From Dyella nitratireducens (GTDB lineage: Bacteria > Pseudomonadota > Gammaproteobacteria > Xanthomonadales > Rhodanobacteraceae): a stretch of 64,000 nt of DNA. Below are positions 8,598 through 16,933 of this stretch, piece by piece. The DNA is taken from the NCBI RefSeq assembly GCF_014642835.1, contig NZ_BMJA01000001.1:2204943-2268942 (forward strand), given 5' to 3'. The translations under genes were made by a program, and so were the position numbers. Each line of letters opens with the position of its first letter. Within the stretch, counting starts at the first letter, position 1. Under the pieces are notes generated by a model. It saw only the letters and a program-made list of their open reading frames with translations. It did not search any database and had not been told where the DNA came from.

Positions 8598-9860
8598 TCA
8601 GCCCTGCGAACGCTTCTGCGTGTTCCTGCTATCCGCCTGCGCCGTCTGCGAATCCTTGTTGTCCGGATTCGTCTCGGCGGCATCGACCAGCGTTTTCTCC
8701 TGCGCGTCCAGCCGGTAATCCATCGCCACCTGCTGCGGATTTACTTCCACACCCGGACGCACGTGCTGCAGACCGTTCACCACCACCACGTCGCCGGCGT
8801 TGAGGCCTTCATCGATCACACGCAGGCCATGGAACAATGGACCGATGTCGACCTTGCGGTACTGCACCTTGTGCTGCCCATCCACCACGTACACGAATTG
8901 ATTGCTCAGATCCGTGCCGACGGCGCGATCGTCGATCAGCACGCGCGGATGCGGCTGACCGGCTTGCAGATGCACGCGTGCATACAAACCAGGCGTGAGC
9001 AGGCCGTTTTCCTCATCGAACACCGCGCGCAAACGCATCGTGCCGGAGCCCGGACGCACCTGGTTGTCGACGAAGTCGATGCGGCCTTCATGCGGGTAGC
9101 CTTGTTCGTCGGACAAACCCATGGTGGCTTCGATGCGTGGTGCACGGCCGTTCTTGATCGCATCGCGACGCAGACGATCAAGCTTCAGCCAGGTGTGCTC
9201 ATCCACATCGAAATAGACGTAGATCGGGTTCACCGACACCACGCTGGTGAGCACGTCCGAGCTGGATACCAAGTTGCCCGCCTGGATGTGTGCGTTGCTG
9301 ACACGGCCGTCGATCGGTGCGCGTACTTGCGTCCAATCAAGATTGAGTTTGGCCGTGGCCAGCGCGGCGGTGGATGCTTCAAGCGTCGCCTTCGCACTTT
9401 GCTCGCTGGTGTTCTGGCTATCGGCGTCTTCCTGCGAAATCGCATGCTGGGCAAGCAGGCGGCGTGCGCGGTCCGCATTCGACTGCGCCAGCGCGAGCTG
9501 TGCCTTCGCTTGCGCGAGGTTGGCATTCAGTCGATCGACTTCGGCCTGGAACGGACGCGGATCGATCACGAACAGCACGTCGCCCTTGTGCACTTCGGTA
9601 CCTTCCTTGAACAGCACGGTATTCACATAACCGCTGACGCGCGGACGCACGTCGACGGAGTCGACCGCCTGCAACTGCCCGGTGAAGTTGGCGCTATCGC
9701 TGACCGGCCGCACCATGACCGGGGCCACGGTCACTTCAGGCGGGCCACCCTGTGCATTGGCGCCTTGGGCATGAGCGCCGCCACCATGACCGCCCAGCAG
9801 TGCCCAACTGCCGGCAATGGCTGCCACGACCAGACCGGCCAGGATTGTTTTCTTCAACAT
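8598..9860 (-). CDS. RND efflux periplasmic adaptor (MexE/AcrA type)
   Basis: The 420-residue membrane-fusion protein begins at ATG 9860, where GGGAG lies about nine bases upstream; a longer in-frame reading to 9920 lacks this support. The N-terminal helix KKTILAGLVVAAIAGSWALL acts as signal or anchor. The barrel-sandwich lipoyl halves (VDVRPRVSGYVNTVLFKEGTEVHKGDVLFVID and VRAPIDGRVSNAHIQAGNLV), an alpha-hairpin between them, and the beta-barrel and membrane-proximal domains follow in order. The C-terminal part is rich in Asp, Asn and Gln. It is the first gene of the pump operon and diverges from the LysR gene at 10187, the arrangement of LysR-controlled mexEF-oprN systems. Confidence 0.92.
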   Translation of the reverse strand: MLKKTILAGLVVAAIAGSWALLGGHGGGAHAQGANAQGGPPEVTVAPVMVRPVSDSANFTGQLQAVDSVDVRPRVSGYVNTVLFKEGTEVHKGDVLFVIDPRPFQAEVDRLNANLAQAKAQLALAQSNADRARRLLAQHAISQEDADSQNTSEQSAKATLEASTAALATAKLNLDWTQVRAPIDGRVSNAHIQAGNLVSSSDVLTSVVSVNPIYVYFDVDEHTWLKLDRLRRDAIKNGRAPRIEATMGLSDEQGYPHEGRIDFVDNQVRPGSGTMRLRAVFDEENGLLTPGLYARVHLQAGQPHPRVLIDDRAVGTDLSNQFVYVVDGQHKVQYRKVDIGPLFHGLRVIDEGLNAGDVVVVNGLQHVRPGVEVNPQQVAMDYRLDAQEKTLVDAAETNPDNKDSQTAQADSRNTQKRSQG

Positions 9861-10082
9861 CACTCGCTCCCATTTTTTGTCATAGGCAGGGAAAGGGCGC
9901 TCCTGCGCTTTCCGCTGCATCGAGCCGCGCGGATGCCCGGGCTCGGTTACGCTGAAATCAAGCGGTTGCCATGCTTGATTCGCGACAGGTCATCCCAAAC
10001 CTGCGCTGACAGGGCGATAGCAATTGCCGTGTCAGGCTTCTCTTGCGGCAGTGCAGCAAGATAGCGACGGAACGAATAATGG

Positions 10083-10093
10083 GTACACCGTAC
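10083..10093. promoter_or_regulatory. Candidate operator between pump and LysR gene
   Basis: The 11-base sequence GTACACCGTAC contains two direct GTAC tetramers, each self-complementary, so it reads almost symmetrically. It lies in the 326-base divergent region, about 220 bases before the adaptor start on the minus strand. A weak minus-strand minus-10-like CATTAT follows it. Position makes it a candidate regulator site; there is no second copy elsewhere in the region to support it. Confidence 0.25.
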
Positions 10094-10128
10094 AGTTTAG
10101 AAAATCCGTTTCTTGCGCAAGCTACTCG

Positions 10129-10157
10129 TGACTCTCAGTCAAGAATGGGCGCATAAT
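10129..10157 (+). promoter_or_regulatory. Candidate sigma70 promoter for the LysR gene
   Basis: TGACTC at 10129-10134 and CATAAT at 10152-10157 are separated by exactly 17 bases and lie 30 bases upstream of the LysR start. The minus-10 match is good and the minus-35 only partial. No competing candidate is closer to the gene. Confidence 0.4.
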
Positions 10158-10186
10158 CGCCACCAGTCTTTATTCTGGAACACGCT

Positions 10187-11167
10187 ATGGAAGACTTTTC
10201 CTCTATCTCCGCTTTTGTTCGGGTCGTGGAAGCGAAGAGTTTTGCGTCAGCCGCCGCCCAGCTCGGCATGACCCCCTCCGGTGTCAGCCGCGCCGTTTCC
10301 AGGCTGGAGGAACACCTGGGCGTCCGGCTGCTGTTCCGCTCCACCCGAACCTTGCGCCTGACCGACGATGGCGCCTCGTTCTATACACGTTGCAAGGAGA
10401 TCCTCACCGATCTCGCCGAGGCGACCGAGTCGCTGGGTTACGCCCACCGCAAGCCCCAAGGCAAGTTGCGGGTCGGCATGTCTGCCTCGATTGGCCGCAC
10501 CACGATCGTGCCCAAGCTGAGTGAATTCCAGCATCGCTACCCGGAGATCCGGCTGGAATTGATGATGTGCGACTACCCGTACGATCTGAACGAGGAAGGC
10601 GTGGACTGCGCCATCCGCATGGGCGAGCTGGAAGATTCCAGCCTGATCGCGCGCAAGATCGGCCACTTGCGCAACGTACTGCTGGCCTCGCCGGAATACC
10701 TGGAACGCTACGGCACCCCGGCAAGCATTGAAGAGCTGAGAAACCACCGCTGCATCAACTACGTCTACCAGAACGGCAAGCCACGGCAGTGGTCGTTTGA
10801 TACGCGCGATGGCCGCATCGAAGTGGACGTCAACGCGCATTTGCTGATCAACGATGGCGAATCCGTGATTCAGGCGGCCATGGCGGGCTTGGGCATCATC
10901 CAGGCGCCACACGTGATGGCGACATGCGCGCTGGAAGTGGGCAAGCTCGAACCGATCCTCACCGACACTGTGTCCACCGGCAAGAACGTGTGGATCGTGT
11001 ATCCGCAAAAAAAACATCTCTCTGCGCGCGTGCAGGCCTTCATCGAATGGGCGCGCGAGTTGTTCGAGCGGCCCTTCGAATCGGTGTGTCCGATTGCGCC
11101 GGTAGTGGAGGCGTTCCGGCCGCCGTTGCCGGCAGTGCAGAAGGAAAAGCCTGTGCGCGCACAGTAG
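10187..11167 (+). CDS. LysR-family regulator divergent from the MexEF-like operon
   Basis: The 326-residue protein has an N-terminal winged helix-turn-helix at about residues 3-60 (FVRVVEAKSFASAAAQLGMT, then SGVSRAVSRLEEHLGVRLLF), a linker helix, and a LysR substrate domain from about 90 to 295. CDYPYDLNEEGVDCAIRMGE is typical of the CrgA/DhcR/AaeR-like subgroup. It likely controls the divergent pump operon and itself, by analogy with MexT; this is inference from position. Its stop codon (11165-11167) lies inside a GTAG-type REP, whose GTAG supplies the TAG. Confidence 0.9.
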   Translation: MEDFSSISAFVRVVEAKSFASAAAQLGMTPSGVSRAVSRLEEHLGVRLLFRSTRTLRLTDDGASFYTRCKEILTDLAEATESLGYAHRKPQGKLRVGMSASIGRTTIVPKLSEFQHRYPEIRLELMMCDYPYDLNEEGVDCAIRMGELEDSSLIARKIGHLRNVLLASPEYLERYGTPASIEELRNHRCINYVYQNGKPRQWSFDTRDGRIEVDVNAHLLINDGESVIQAAMAGLGIIQAPHVMATCALEVGKLEPILTDTVSTGKNVWIVYPQKKHLSARVQAFIEWARELFERPFESVCPIAPVVEAFRPPLPAVQKEKPVRAQ

Positions 11168-11237
11168 GTTGGGGTGCAAACCCCAACGTTGTGATCGCAA
11201 TCGGCATGGCGATGTTGGGGTTTGCACCCCAACCTAC
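11164..11237. repeat. GTAG-type REP pair, class A, copy 2
   Basis: It has the same two inverted arms as copy 1, with left arm at 11164-11189 and right arm at about 11212-11237. The GTAG at 11164-11167 provides the TAG stop of the LysR gene, and the element ends four bases before the stop of the convergent uppP gene. It therefore fills the whole gap between two convergent genes and may serve both as transcript end. Confidence 0.85.
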
Positions 11238-11240
11238 GAG

Positions 11241-12038
11241 TCAGGCGCCGGCAGGCATCAACAGCAACAACGCCGCCCCCAGCGCAATGCGATACACCGC
11301 AAACCACGTAAAACGATGCGTGCGGATGTAGCCCAGCAGCCACTTCACCGCCACGAACGCCACGATCAGCGACACCACGAAGCCGACGATCAATGCGCCC
11401 CAGTCTTCGTGCGCCGCACCGCCGCCTTTGAGCACTTTCAGCAACTCATAGCCGGTCGCTGCATACATGGTCGGAATGCCGACCAGAAACGAAAATTCCG
11501 TTGCGGCGGGCCGATTGCTGGTGCCCGCAAGCATGGCCGTGAAAATCGTTGCGCCCGAGCGCGAGGTGCCCGGAAAAATACCCGCCACCATCTGCGCCAT
11601 GCCAACCAGGATCGCTACTCGCCACGTCACGTCGCGGCGGTCGACCTGCCGCGCAGCAATCGCTTCTGCGCCCAGGATCCAGAAGCCGCCGATCAACAAG
11701 GCCCAGGCAATCGGCGTCACTGTTTCGGGCAGCTTGAAGCCATAGTGCGTCACCACCAGGCCGAGCACGCAGGTAATCAGGAATGCCACCAGCAGCTTGA
11801 GCAGATAGGCGCGGTTGGCCGGTTCCTGCCACTGGGTGAGCAATTCCCAGATGCGTTTCCAGTAGATCAGCGTGATGGCCAGGATCGCACCGGCCTGAAT
11901 ACCGACATTGAACAGATCGGAACGAGCACCAAGCCCGAAGCTCTCGGCAATCAGCAGATGCCCAGTACTGGAGATCGGCAAGAATTCGGTAATACCCTCG
12001 ATGATGCCGAGCAGAATCACATTGACGAGATCGTGCAC
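11241..12038 (-). CDS. uppP: Undecaprenyl-diphosphatase UppP (BacA)
   Basis: The 265-residue integral membrane protein carries both UppP signatures: the Glu-rich loop EGITEFLPISSTGHL near residues 14-28 and PGTSRSGATIF near 155-165. It dephosphorylates undecaprenyl pyrophosphate so that the lipid carrier can be reused in peptidoglycan and O-antigen synthesis, and gives bacitracin tolerance. Eight or so membrane segments and normal length indicate an intact protein. The start ATG in GTGCACGATC-complement context is the only one giving the conserved N-terminus MHDLVNVILLGIIEGITEF. It stands alone, divergent from an AraC-family gene. Confidence 0.95.
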   Translation of the reverse strand: MHDLVNVILLGIIEGITEFLPISSTGHLLIAESFGLGARSDLFNVGIQAGAILAITLIYWKRIWELLTQWQEPANRAYLLKLLVAFLITCVLGLVVTHYGFKLPETVTPIAWALLIGGFWILGAEAIAARQVDRRDVTWRVAILVGMAQMVAGIFPGTSRSGATIFTAMLAGTSNRPAATEFSFLVGIPTMYAATGYELLKVLKGGGAAHEDWGALIVGFVVSLIVAFVAVKWLLGYIRTHRFTWFAVYRIALGAALLLLMPAGA

Positions 12039-12169
12039 GTGAAAGACTCCTTGGGGGATGGGCAGTGACGTGGTTGGCCGACGCCCAAAACGATATAGCT
12101 TAGGCTTAAGTCCTGCTTCGCCGGATGGTTAACCGCCGTAAGTGTTTTCCGATACGACGTGAAAAGATC

Positions 12170-12628
<459 letters not shown>

Positions 12629-12656
12629 TCGCACCTTCTACTTGGGAACGATCACC

Positions 12657-13067
12657 ATGGACATCAGCATTCACTCCACCTTCCTTCCGCAGACCGACCC
12701 CGAAGCATCGCTGGCGTTCTATCGCGACATCCTGGGCTTCGAGGTCCGCAACGACGTTGCCTATGGCGGAATGCGATGGATCACCGTCGGCCCCGTTGGC
12801 CAGCCCGGCACCTCGATCGTCCTGACCCCGCCGGCCATCACGCCCGGTCTCACTGATGACGAGCGCCGCACCATTACCGAAATGATGGCCAAGGGCACCT
12901 ACGCCATGATCATCCTGGCCACCAAGGACCTCGACAGTACCTTCGAGCGGATCCAGGCCACCGGCGCCGAAGTGATCCAGGAACCGACCGCCCAGCCTTA
13001 TGGCGTACGCGATTGCGCCTTCCGTGATCCTGCCGGTAACCACGTCCGCATCAACGAGGTGCGCTAA
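12657..13067 (+). CDS. VOC (glyoxalase/bleomycin-resistance fold) protein
   Basis: The 136-residue protein has paired beta-alpha-beta-beta-beta modules of the vicinal oxygen chelate fold: HSTFLPQTDPEASLAFYRDIL at the start and YAMIILATKDLDSTFERIQATGAEV at about residue 82. The end FRDPAGNHVRINEV carries the usual C-terminal Asp-Pro-x-Gly-Asn element. Potential metal ligands include His7 and His near the C-terminus, but enzyme activity cannot be concluded. GGGAACGATCACC precedes the ATG. It follows the short AraC gene and is probably its target. A terminator lies shortly after the stop. Confidence 0.85.
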   Translation: MDISIHSTFLPQTDPEASLAFYRDILGFEVRNDVAYGGMRWITVGPVGQPGTSIVLTPPAITPGLTDDERRTITEMMAKGTYAMIILATKDLDSTFERIQATGAEVIQEPTAQPYGVRDCAFRDPAGNHVRINEVR

Positions 13068-13081
13068 ACCGTTCGGCAACT

Positions 13082-13116
13082 CCAGCCCCGGCAGCCACAA
13101 GCGGCTGGGGTTTTTC
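13082..13116 (+). terminator. Rho-independent terminator of the AraC/VOC pair
   Basis: CCAGCC at 13082-13087 can pair with GGCTGG in 13102-13109, with further G/C pairing inside, followed by GGTTTTTC. It lies 15 bases after the VOC stop codon and separates that unit from the glnA control region. Confidence 0.65.
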
Positions 13117-13131
13117 GATGAAATTCGTGAT

Positions 13132-13170
13132 AGCACCATATATGTGCAAATCATGCACTTATATGGTGCT
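13132..13170. promoter_or_regulatory. Twin NtrC-type enhancer sites upstream of glnA
   Basis: Two 17-base dyads, AGCACCATATATGTGCA at 13132-13148 and TGCACTTATATGGTGCT at 13154-13170, are each close to the NtrC consensus (TGCACC-N5-GGTGCA). They are mirror images, and their centres are 22 bases apart, about two helical turns. They lie roughly 75-110 bases upstream of the minus-24 element, a normal enhancer distance. The palindromy is directly visible; NtrC binding follows from the known family motif. Confidence 0.75.
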
Positions 13171-13244
13171 AAAAAGACGTGCGCCTATGACCCATTTTTG
13201 TGCAATCATTTGAAGTTCTGGATATTTTTACAGTGTTTTTACGT

Positions 13245-13260
13245 TGGTACAGTGCTTGCT
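13245..13260 (+). promoter_or_regulatory. Sigma54 promoter of glnA
   Basis: TGGTACAGTGCTTGCT fits the minus-24/minus-12 pattern TGGCAC-N5-TTGCW, differing only at the fourth base, with GG and GC exactly ten bases apart. A transcript would start about 11 bases downstream (near 13272), leaving a leader of about 35 bases before the glnA ATG. Confidence 0.75.
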
Positions 13261-13306
13261 CTAGAAGCACGCGCGATCCCCAATTCACGAATCATCGAGG
13301 TTTTAC

Positions 13307-14716
13307 ATGTCCGCCAAGAAAGTGCTCGACCTGATCCAGGAGAAAGAGGTCGAGTTCGTCGACCTGCGTTTCGCCGACATGCTCGGCAAGCACCACCACG
13401 TCACCTTCCCGGCTCACGCTATCGACGAGTCCACGTTCGAAGACGGCAAGATGTTCGATGGTTCCTCGATCTCCGGCTGGAAGGGCATCAACGAATCGGA
13501 CATGGTGCTGCTGCCCGACGCGGACACGGCCTACCTCGATCCGTTCAGCGCGCACACCCAGCTCGTCCTGCATTGCGACGTGCTGGAACCGAGCACCATG
13601 CAGGCCTACGGCCGCGATCCGCGCTCCATCGCCAAGCGCGCCGAGGCTTACCTGAAATCCACCGGCATCGCCGACACCGCTTTCTTCGGTCCGGAGCCGG
13701 AATTCTTCATCTTCGATGCCGTGCGCTGGCAGAACGACATGGGCCGCGTGTTCTATGAAATCGAATCGCAGGAAGCCGCGTGGAGCTCGCGCTTCAAGTA
13801 CGACGAAGGCAACAGCGGCCATCGTCCGGGCGTGAAGGGCGGCTACTTCCCGGTCAGCCCGGTCGACTCGCTGGGTGACCTGCGCGCCGACATGTGCAAG
13901 GTGCTGGAATCCCTCGGCCAGGTGGTGGAAGTGCATCACCACGAAGTGGCCAACGCGGGCCAGTGCGAGATCGGCGTCAAGTTCAACACGCTGGTGACCA
14001 AGGCCGACGAGCTGATCACGCTCAAGTACGTGATCAAGAACGTGGCTCACCAGAACGGCAAGACCGTCACCTTCATGCCCAAGCCGATCGTCGGCGACAA
14101 CGGCAGCGGCATGCACGTACACCAGTCGCTCAGCAAGGACGGCAAGAACCTGTTCTCCGGTGATCTGTACGGCGGCCTGTCGCAGCTCGCGCTGTGGTAC
14201 ATCGGCGGCATCTTCAAGCACGCCAAGGCCATCAACGCGTTCGCCAACTCCACCACCAACAGCTACAAGCGCCTGGTGCCGGGCTTCGAAGCACCGGTGA
14301 TGCTGGCCTACTCCGCGCGCAACCGTTCGGCGAGCTGCCGCATTCCGTTCGTGTCGAACCCGAAGGGCCGCCGCATCGAAGTGCGCTTCCCCGACCCGAT
14401 CCAGTCCGGCTACCTCACCTTCACCGCGCTGATGATGGCGGGTCTCGACGGCATCTTGAACAAGATCGATCCGGGTGCGCCGGCCGACAAGGATCTCTAC
14501 GACCTGCCGCCGGAAGAAGAGAAGAACATCCCGCAGGTCTGCTCCAGCCTCGACGCCGCACTGGAAGCGCTGGACAAGGACCGCGACTTCCTCAAGGCCG
14601 GCGGCGTGTTCACCGACGACTTCATCGATGCCTACATCGAACTGAAGATGCAGGAAGTGACGCGCTACCGCGCTAGCACGCATCCGCTGGAATTCCAGAT
14701 GTACTACGCGATCTGA
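13307..14716 (+). CDS. glnA: Glutamine synthetase type I
   Basis: The 469-residue enzyme makes glutamine from glutamate, ammonia and ATP in the cytosol. It matches GSI-beta: [16 protein letters not shown], the metal-ligand stretch [12 protein letters not shown], the ATP-loop [11 protein letters not shown] near residue 265, the Asn/Pro loop [14 protein letters not shown] and [18 protein letters not shown]. The adenylylation tyrosine is in [10 protein letters not shown] (about residue 399), so GlnE-type control is expected. GAGG lies about ten bases before the ATG. Transcription appears to be NtrC/sigma54-dependent, from the sites upstream. The ntrBC genes that often follow glnA are not in this window. 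Confidence 0.98.
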   Translation: MSAKKVLDLIQEKEVEFVDLRFADMLGKHHHVTFPAHAIDESTFEDGKMFDGSSISGWKGINESDMVLLPDADTAYLDPFSAHTQLVLHCDVLEPSTMQAYGRDPRSIAKRAEAYLKSTGIADTAFFGPEPEFFIFDAVRWQNDMGRVFYEIESQEAAWSSRFKYDEGNSGHRPGVKGGYFPVSPVDSLGDLRADMCKVLESLGQVVEVHHHEVANAGQCEIGVKFNTLVTKADELITLKYVIKNVAHQNGKTVTFMPKPIVGDNGSGMHVHQSLSKDGKNLFSGDLYGGLSQLALWYIGGIFKHAKAINAFANSTTNSYKRLVPGFEAPVMLAYSARNRSASCRIPFVSNPKGRRIEVRFPDPIQSGYLTFTALMMAGLDGILNKIDPGAPADKDLYDLPPEEEKNIPQVCSSLDAALEALDKDRDFLKAGGVFTDDFIDAYIELKMQEVTRYRASTHPLEFQMYYAI

Positions 14717-14738
14717 TTGCGGTTGCAAGGTTGTAAAG

Positions 14739-14770
14739 ACAACGGGTGCTTCGGCACCCGTTGTTGTTTG
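14739..14770 (+). terminator. Rho-independent terminator of glnA
   Basis: CAACGGGTGC at 14740-14749, loop TTCG, and GCACCCGTTG at 14754-14763 form a perfect ten-pair stem with a stable UUCG tetraloop, followed by TTGTTTG. It lies 24 bases after the glnA stop. Confidence 0.9.
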
Positions 14771-14788
14771 TGTGCCGAACAGAGCGAC

Positions 14789-14849
14789 GTAGGCTGGGAT
14801 GAAATCCCAGCACCTGGGGGGTAAAAGCTGGGATTTCATCCCAGCCTAC
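14789..14849. repeat. GTAG-type REP pair, class B, copy 1
   Basis: It has the same architecture as the class A pairs, but each arm carries GCTGGGATGAAATCCCAGC instead of the G4/C4 palindrome. Left arm 14789-14810, right arm about 14828-14849. The second class B copy is at 35029. It lies between the glnA terminator and the fucosidase gene. Confidence 0.85.
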
Positions 14850-14942
14850 AAAAGCTCCAGCTTGCGGCTTTATCCCTAACAAACCGCGTTTCATGGCAGG
14901 CTCGATCCATGCATCCATTTTCAATGGCGGAGCGAAGGCAGC

Positions 14943-16742
14943 ATGGCGACACGGGTAACGGGCAAGCGAATCGCACTAGGGCTCATCGCATCCATAGCGT
15001 GCTGTGCACATAGCCTGTATGCCGCACCGACGTCCTCCGCGACAACCGCCATAAGCCGTCCCTTCGATCAACCGCAGCCGTTATCCGGCCCTGGCCCCAG
15101 CGCACAAACCATCAAAGCCTGGCAAGACCGCAAGTTCGGCATGTTCATCCACTTCGGCCTGTATTCCATTGCCGGCGGCATGTGGAACGGCAAGCGGGTG
15201 GACAACGGCTATAGCGAACAGATTTTTGCGAATGGGCCGATTCTTGCGAAGGACTACGAAGCACTCGCCAAACAATTCGATCCGGAGAAATTCGATCCTG
15301 ATGCGATCGTCGCGCTGGCCAAGGCCGCCGGCATGAAGTTCATCGTGATCACCGCCAAGCATCACGATGGCTTCAACCTGTTCCAGACGGCACAGACCTC
15401 GTACAACGCCGTGGATGGCACGCCGTATCACCGGGATATCGTGAAAGAACTCGCCGATGCGTGCGCGCGCGGTGGTCTCAAGTTCGGCGTGTATTACTCG
15501 ACGATCGATTGGCATCACCCGGGCGGCAACACGTACATCGAAGGCAACAGCAATCCGATCACCTCAGAGCAGGAAGCTTTCAACGTCGCGCAGCTGAAGG
15601 AGCTGTTGGGCCATTACGGCCCCATCTCCGAAATCTGGTTCGACATGGGCAAGCCTACGCCTGCGCAAAGCGCAGACTTTGCGCACACCGTGCATGCGCT
15701 GCAGCCGCAGACGATGATCTCCGGCCGCGTGTGGAACTACTACGGTGATTTCGCAGTGATGGGCGACAACGCCGAGCCCGATGTGGCGATGGAGCTGCCG
15801 TGGCAAGCGCCGGCCTCCATGTTTCCGGAGACATGGGGTTATCGCTCGTGGCAAGAGAGAAAGGATTTGCCGGGCAAGATCCGCGAGAACATCACGCGAC
15901 TGGTGCGCGTCGTCAGCGGGGGCGGCAATTACATTCTCAACATCGGGCCGAAAGGCGACGGCTCCGTCGTGCCGTACGAGGCACAGGTGCTGCAGGGCAT
16001 CGGCACATGGCTGAAACAGAGCAGCGAGGCGATTTACGGTACGCGTAAGCAACCGTTCGCTGCGTTGGATTTTGGCTATGCCACGGTCGGCCCGCACGCG
16101 CTCTACCTGTTTGTGGCAAAACTGCCGCCGGATCACCAGCTGCATGTACCAGGATTGGCGGATACCGCGTTCGGCCCCGCTTATCGATTGGGTGCGCCTG
16201 AATCGACGGTAGACGTGCAGCGCGATGGGCATGACGTAAGCATCGCGTTGGATCATCTCGCCCATTGGCCAACGGCAGATGCCGGCGGCAACATCGACAA
16301 CTTCATGCCAGTGGTTGTGCTGCCGCTCAAAGGCCCGCTGCGCGTTCGTCCGCAGATGATCGCTGCCTCCGCCGACGGCAACTTCCATCTGCAACCATCC
16401 CAGGCCGAGCACTACCTCAACTACAACGGCGAGGGCTATGAAGCACCCGCCACGCTGTACAAGCTGAGCTGGCAGCTCGATGCAAAGGCGGCCGACTACA
16501 TGCTCACCCTGCACTACACGCCAGCAGCCGCCGAGGCGAAGGTGGATGTGTGGATTGACGGCCAGCGTTATCCGCTCAGGCTGTCTGGAACGGATGGCGC
16601 CAGCCCATCACTGCGCATTCGCCGCAACCCTGTCGCGCATCCTTACGCCATGCACGTCGAGCTGACCCCTTCCGCACCCTTCGAACAGGGCACGGCGCTT
16701 CCGGTGACCGTGCAATCGGTGGAGCTGTCGCCGATCCCATAG
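14943..16742 (+). CDS. Secreted alpha-L-fucosidase (GH29)
   Basis: The 599-residue protein begins with a Sec signal (about residues 1-28, ending LYAA). The GH29 catalytic barrel spans roughly residues 50-400, with KFGMFIHFGLYSIAGG, the KHHDGFNLF motif (HHDGF, substrate binding) near 140, and SEIWFDMGKP near 230, where the Asp after WF is the expected nucleophile. A C-terminal beta-sandwich follows, ending in a jelly-roll-like segment. It would release terminal L-fucose from glycans in the periplasm or outside. It stands alone after glnA; no fucose transport or catabolism genes are adjacent, although the MFS gene downstream could carry a sugar. Confidence 0.92.
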   Translation: MATRVTGKRIALGLIASIACCAHSLYAAPTSSATTAISRPFDQPQPLSGPGPSAQTIKAWQDRKFGMFIHFGLYSIAGGMWNGKRVDNGYSEQIFANGPILAKDYEALAKQFDPEKFDPDAIVALAKAAGMKFIVITAKHHDGFNLFQTAQTSYNAVDGTPYHRDIVKELADACARGGLKFGVYYSTIDWHHPGGNTYIEGNSNPITSEQEAFNVAQLKELLGHYGPISEIWFDMGKPTPAQSADFAHTVHALQPQTMISGRVWNYYGDFAVMGDNAEPDVAMELPWQAPASMFPETWGYRSWQERKDLPGKIRENITRLVRVVSGGGNYILNIGPKGDGSVVPYEAQVLQGIGTWLKQSSEAIYGTRKQPFAALDFGYATVGPHALYLFVAKLPPDHQLHVPGLADTAFGPAYRLGAPESTVDVQRDGHDVSIALDHLAHWPTADAGGNIDNFMPVVVLPLKGPLRVRPQMIAASADGNFHLQPSQAEHYLNYNGEGYEAPATLYKLSWQLDAKAADYMLTLHYTPAAAEAKVDVWIDGQRYPLRLSGTDGASPSLRIRRNPVAHPYAMHVELTPSAPFEQGTALPVTVQSVELSPIP

Positions 16743-16833
16743 ACCGTCTCGCCAAGGTCATAAGTTGACCCGTCGCGTCCAGGCATCTGCCGTAGCGCAG
16801 TGCCTGGCATGCGGACAGGCGCGGCCAAGCGCG

Positions 16834-16849
16834 TGGCATAAACATTGCT
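16834..16849 (+). promoter_or_regulatory. Candidate sigma54 promoter before the MFS/AraC pair
   Basis: TGGCATAAACATTGCT matches the sigma54 consensus TGGCAY-R-N4-TTGCW at every fixed position. It lies 85 bases upstream of the MFS start in a 191-base intergenic region. An enhancer site was not recognised nearby, so activity depends on an unidentified activator. Confidence 0.55.
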
Positions 16850-16933
16850 GTCCCTGCCGTTTGGTGACGCAGTTCACAAAATGGACGACTGCATCACCGC
16901 TTCTGGGCTCACGACCAGTTGTACAGGGGAGAT

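Noticed and set aside
8535-10064. 509-codon plus-strand frame over the efflux adaptor gene
   Set aside because: It overlaps a clear membrane-fusion protein on the minus strand and is of the His/Arg-rich type produced by antisense to such genes.
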